The notes below the pieces were generated by a model. That model saw nothing but the letters and a program-made list of their open reading frames with translations. It was not told where the DNA came from and did no database searches. Position numbers and translations under genes: made by a program. A stretch of DNA of 64,000 nt from contig JABURP010000087.1 in assembly GCA_014762645.1 (NCBI GenBank), positions 1-64,000 of the forward strand. Reading direction: 5' to 3'. The DNA comes from Crocinitomicaceae bacterium (GTDB taxonomy: Bacteria; Bacteroidota; Bacteroidia; Flavobacteriales_D; Crocinitomicaceae). Shown one piece after another: positions 61,451 to 64,000 of this stretch (positions are counted from its first letter, which is position 1; the number at the start of each line of letters is the position of its first letter).

Positions 61451-61571
61451 CACAACATCTTTTCTCTAATTTAGTGCTGTGTTTTGAATGACACTAACCC
61501 TTTTGAATCTCAATCATGATTTCATGGATAGGGTTATAGATTTCAAAACTCACCAATTCCTTATAGAGAGG

Positions 61572-61607
61572 GGCGTTCCGTGCAAGCGGAACGCCTTTAT
61601 TGTTTTT
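61572..61607 (+). terminator. Orphan terminator, possible small RNA end
   Basis: GGCGTTCCG (61572-61580) pairs with CGGAACGCC (61587-61595), 9 bp with a 6-nt loop, followed on the plus strand by TTTATTGTTTTT. The minus strand continues with CCCTCTC, so it points rightwards. No plus-strand gene lies between it and the previous terminator. A small RNA of about 110 nt (from near 61490, with TAACCC and GGGTTA arms) could end here. Confidence 0.55.
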
Positions 61608-61622
61608 GATTTCACTAATTCA

Positions 61623-62222
61623 TTACCTTGGATCCTCATCACAACCCTCTCCTACTGTTGTGTAACACTCATGAGTATTGATGTCCTTTATAGTTTTTGG
61701 GATTACCACTACATAATAGTTTCTGGACGTTTCAACCTCTTCTTCCTGATAGCGCGCTCCGCCGGTGCACCTTTTGTAAAATGTATTTACGAACATCAAT
61801 TGTAGTGTATCACTGGATGAATTTACAGCAGCTTCCTGAAAGATGGATGAACGCTCTTTATACCGTTTATAAGTGACTTCCTTTTCATAGAAAATGTATA
61901 CTTTTTGACTTGCCCAATCTATGGTCAGTAACGTGTCGCCAATTAATCGGTCATAGGCTTGTTTCGTAGTTATCAACTGACCTGAATAGATCGAATCTTT
62001 TAATGTGCTTTGATTTCTCGATTGATAGTATTTTGTGTCGTTATATTCTGTGATTTCTCGGAAAATGAACAACTTTTGAAGCTTGATCCTATTGAAATTA
62101 TTTTCAGACAATACACAAGGATTTTCCCCTTTATTAACAGCCGCATAATTAGCAGCCTTATCTTGCGCCCTCACTAAAGGACCTAGCAAACAACAAACCA
62201 ATATGACGTTAAATAGTTTCAT
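61623..62222 (-). CDS. Exported protein, unknown function
   Basis: A 199-residue protein with a signal peptide (KLFNVILVCCLLGPLVRA). The mature part has NFNRIKLQKLFIFREITEYND, VYIFYEKEVTYKRYKERSSIF, LQLMFVNTFYKRCTGGARY and NYYVVVIPKTIKDINTHECY. Several Cys residues near the end could form disulfides. No family recognised. It lies alone on its strand. Confidence 0.65.
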   Translation of the reverse strand: MKLFNVILVCCLLGPLVRAQDKAANYAAVNKGENPCVLSENNFNRIKLQKLFIFREITEYNDTKYYQSRNQSTLKDSIYSGQLITTKQAYDRLIGDTLLTIDWASQKVYIFYEKEVTYKRYKERSSIFQEAAVNSSSDTLQLMFVNTFYKRCTGGARYQEEEVETSRNYYVVVIPKTIKDINTHECYTTVGEGCDEDPR

Positions 62223-62427
62223 CTGGATGAATAAAAATACAAATAGCGCACCAAAATTGTTTAGTGACTTTATGTTGTTTTCTTCAAGGAGAAGTTAATC
62301 AATCGCCTTTTTACATAATTTCTTCTAACATGACTCATTTAAAATCATCATTCCATAGATTTCAATAAATCATATAATTGATTTTCAATACATTTAGAAT
62401 ATTAATAGATAAATAGGATTGTTTTAA

Positions 62428-64000
62428 ATGTCAATTAGCCGATTTACATCTTTCTTACTTTTTTACACTACCATTTTGGCTTATGCACAACCAAATGAAA
62501 GCGGGGGAAGTGTTGAATCTCAGATATCAGCCTTAATGAATGAAGGTGCGCTATTAAATGAACAGGGAGAATTTGACCGTGCAGAGGCGAAGTTTAATGA
62601 AGTCCTTACGCTTGCAATCACAAATGATAATATCCCACAAGTTATTAATGCACTCATTAATCTGGGGCACGCCTACTTTAATCAAAGTAAGAATGAGGAA
62701 GCATTATACGCTTATATGAAGGCAATGGTTATTGCAGAACAAGATGGAACACCTACCCAAATAGGTACGCTTCATAATAGTATAGGAAATGTTTACTTCA
62801 AACAAGGTTTGATGGACAATGCGCTAGAACACTACTTACTATCAATTGAAATTAGAACCAATAGCAACAACATTAAAGGCTTATCATCTTGTTACAATGG
62901 TATTGGTGCAATTTATGTTAAAAAAGAAGATTATGATAAAGCTGAAAACTACTTTATAAAATCATTGGAGTACAAAATAGCATTTCTTGACTCAACAGGT
63001 ATTGCCAGTAGTAATAAGAATCTTGGATCTGTGTACTACAAACAAGGAAAGTATGACCTGGCACTTATGAAATATATGAACTCACTCAGTATTGAGAAGC
63101 GTTTAGATATTAAGTCAAAAATGCCTTCTTCCTATTATAATATAGGAATCACTTATTATGCCATGGATATGTATGACCCTGCAATTGCATATATCGATTC
63201 AAGTTTAAGTATTGCAGAAGAAATTGGTTATACCAAAGGGATACTTCAGGCCAATCAGGCTCTTTCTGAGGTGTATGAAAACATGAACAATAAAGACAAG
63301 GCCCTTAGTTATTACAAACAATATGTTAAAGTCAAGGATAGTATACAATTGACACGAAACCAAGACGCGTTAGTTGCAATTGAAACCAAATACGAAATTG
63401 AACGCGCAAAACAGGAAACTCAGCTTTTAAATCATCAAGTCAAAATTAAATCACTTGAATTGAGTAGAAACAAGAATATTTTAATCGCAACGATAACAAC
63501 GTTTTCATTGCTATTGTTGATGGCGTATCTGTTTTATCGAAACAAACGGTTGTCCTCCAAGAAAAAATTGGTTGAGTTGGATCAGCAATTGTTGCGTGCC
63601 CAAATAAACCCACATTTTCTGTTCAACTCACTAAACTCTATTCAGAATTATTTTCTTAACAATGAAAGTAAAAAGGCAAACAAATATCTGTCTGAATTCA
63701 GTATACTCATGCGGCAAATTCTAGATAGCTCCTCTACAACCATGCATAGTATTCAGGAAGAACTTGATTTCACAAAGCGCTATTTAAACCTTGAACAAGC
63801 AAGATTAGTAGACAAATTTGATTATGAAATTGAAGTTGACGAAAAAATGGATGTAACAAACACGCTCATTCCAGCATTGATATTTCAACCATTCGTTGAA
63901 AACTCCATATGGCATGGTATATCTCCTTTAAATTCAAGAGGTTTGGTAGAATTACAGCTTATCAAAGAACAAGATGAAATTAAGTGTATAATTAAAGATA
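62428..64000 (+). CDS. TPR-transmembrane LytS-type histidine kinase (3' end outside window)
   Basis: ATG 62428; the frame is open to the window end. A signal-anchor (FTSFLLFYTTILAYA) is followed by about seven TPR units (LINLGHAYFNQSKNEEALYAY, YNGIGAIYVKKEDYDKAENYF and others). A coiled-coil stretch leads to a transmembrane helix near residues 350-370. The kinase core follows: RAQINPHFLFNSLNSIQNYFL with the phospho-His, and QPFVENSIWHGISPL as N-box. It is a periplasmic-TPR sensor kinase intact as far as visible. It probably signals to LytTR regulators, but none is adjacent on its side. TAGGATTG near 62413 is a possible weak -7 element. Confidence 0.88.
   Translation, partial: MSISRFTSFLLFYTTILAYAQPNESGGSVESQISALMNEGALLNEQGEFDRAEAKFNEVLTLAITNDNIPQVINALINLGHAYFNQSKNEEALYAYMKAMVIAEQDGTPTQIGTLHNSIGNVYFKQGLMDNALEHYLLSIEIRTNSNNIKGLSSCYNGIGAIYVKKEDYDKAENYFIKSLEYKIAFLDSTGIASSNKNLGSVYYKQGKYDLALMKYMNSLSIEKRLDIKSKMPSSYYNIGITYYAMDMYDPAIAYIDSSLSIAEEIGYTKGILQANQALSEVYENMNNKDKALSYYKQYVKVKDSIQLTRNQDALVAIETKYEIERAKQETQLLNHQVKIKSLELSRNKNILIATITTFSLLLLMAYLFYRNKRLSSKKKLVELDQQLLRAQINPHFLFNSLNSIQNYFLNNESKKANKYLSEFSILMRQILDSSSTTMHSIQEELDFTKRYLNLEQARLVDKFDYEIEVDEKMDVTNTLIPALIFQPFVENSIWHGISPLNSRGLVELQLIKEQDEIKCIIKD

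Noticed and set aside
61488-61805. 105-residue plus-strand frame after the SpoIIE gene
   Set aside because: It runs through a terminator hairpin and then antisense over the exported-protein gene.

Overview
The window looks like the chromosome of a member of the Bacteroidota, probably an aerobic, gliding-type flavobacterium (Flavobacteriales). The signs are: promoters with the Bacteroidota -7 element TAnnTTTG, two type IX secretion (T9SS) cargo proteins with C-terminal sorting domains, a SprB-repeat protein, DUF4199, a CarboxypepD_reg-like TonB-type receptor, many LytS/LytTR signalling genes, and a compact hisGDCBHAF(IE) operon. No rRNA, tRNA, CRISPR array or intact insertion sequence was seen.

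Layout. 1-1,000: the 3' end of a DNA methyltransferase/restriction gene with a probable frameshift and a small unknown gene, then 0.8 kb of repeat-bearing non-coding DNA. 1.8-3.8 kb: a degenerate tandem duplication around a cysteine-dioxygenase-like gene. 3.9-8.6 kb: Crp/Fnr regulator, Hsp20, STAS-like protein, RluA-type pseudouridine synthase, GNAT, TPR protein. 8.7-14.3 kb: gyrA and clpC, divergent. 14.3-18.3 kb: DUF4199/LuxR/queuosine-precursor transporter cluster, an acidic coiled protein and a PAS histidine kinase. 18.4-21.8 kb: exported WD40-caspase. 22.0-23.5 kb: small lipoprotein, pirin, FMN reductase. 23.7-30.7 kb: histidine operon with a leader peptide and attenuator. 30.8-41.5 kb: topoisomerase IV subunits, separated by four genes for TPR, T9SS and envelope proteins. 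41.7-46.3 kb: TonB-dependent receptor, STAS-like protein, aldehyde dehydrogenase. 46.5-52.1 kb: an alpha-oxoamine-synthase/GNAT fusion in a tightly overlapping operon with a STAS-like protein, a histidine kinase and a NarL-type regulator, flanked by a stand-alone LuxR domain and a stand-alone receiver. 52.2-64 kb: a surface/signalling region with an outer-membrane protein, a T9SS protein, receiver-PAS-LytS kinase, two LytTR regulators, a degenerate kinase, a SprB-repeat protein, a SpoIIE phosphatase and a TPR-LytS kinase cut by the window end.

How it fits together. The strongest new signal is a local LytTR regulon. Five promoters at 52.98-60.57 kb carry 9-bp half-sites resembling the known LytTR consensus, repeated with a 21-bp period on the coding strand. 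In four of them the proximal half-site lies exactly 33 bp upstream of a TAnnTTTG-like -7 box; in the fifth the distance is 54 bp, which is 33 plus 21. These promoters drive genes that flank or include the operon encoding the two LytTR regulators and a pseudokinase, so the system probably controls itself and neighbouring surface proteins. The second candidate is the oxoamine-synthase/GNAT-STAS-kinase-regulator operon, whose layout resembles a make-and-sense signalling module. Other results are a classical his attenuator, a tandem duplication whose copies have lost opposite partners, and a cysteine-dioxygenase-like protein lacking a metal ligand.
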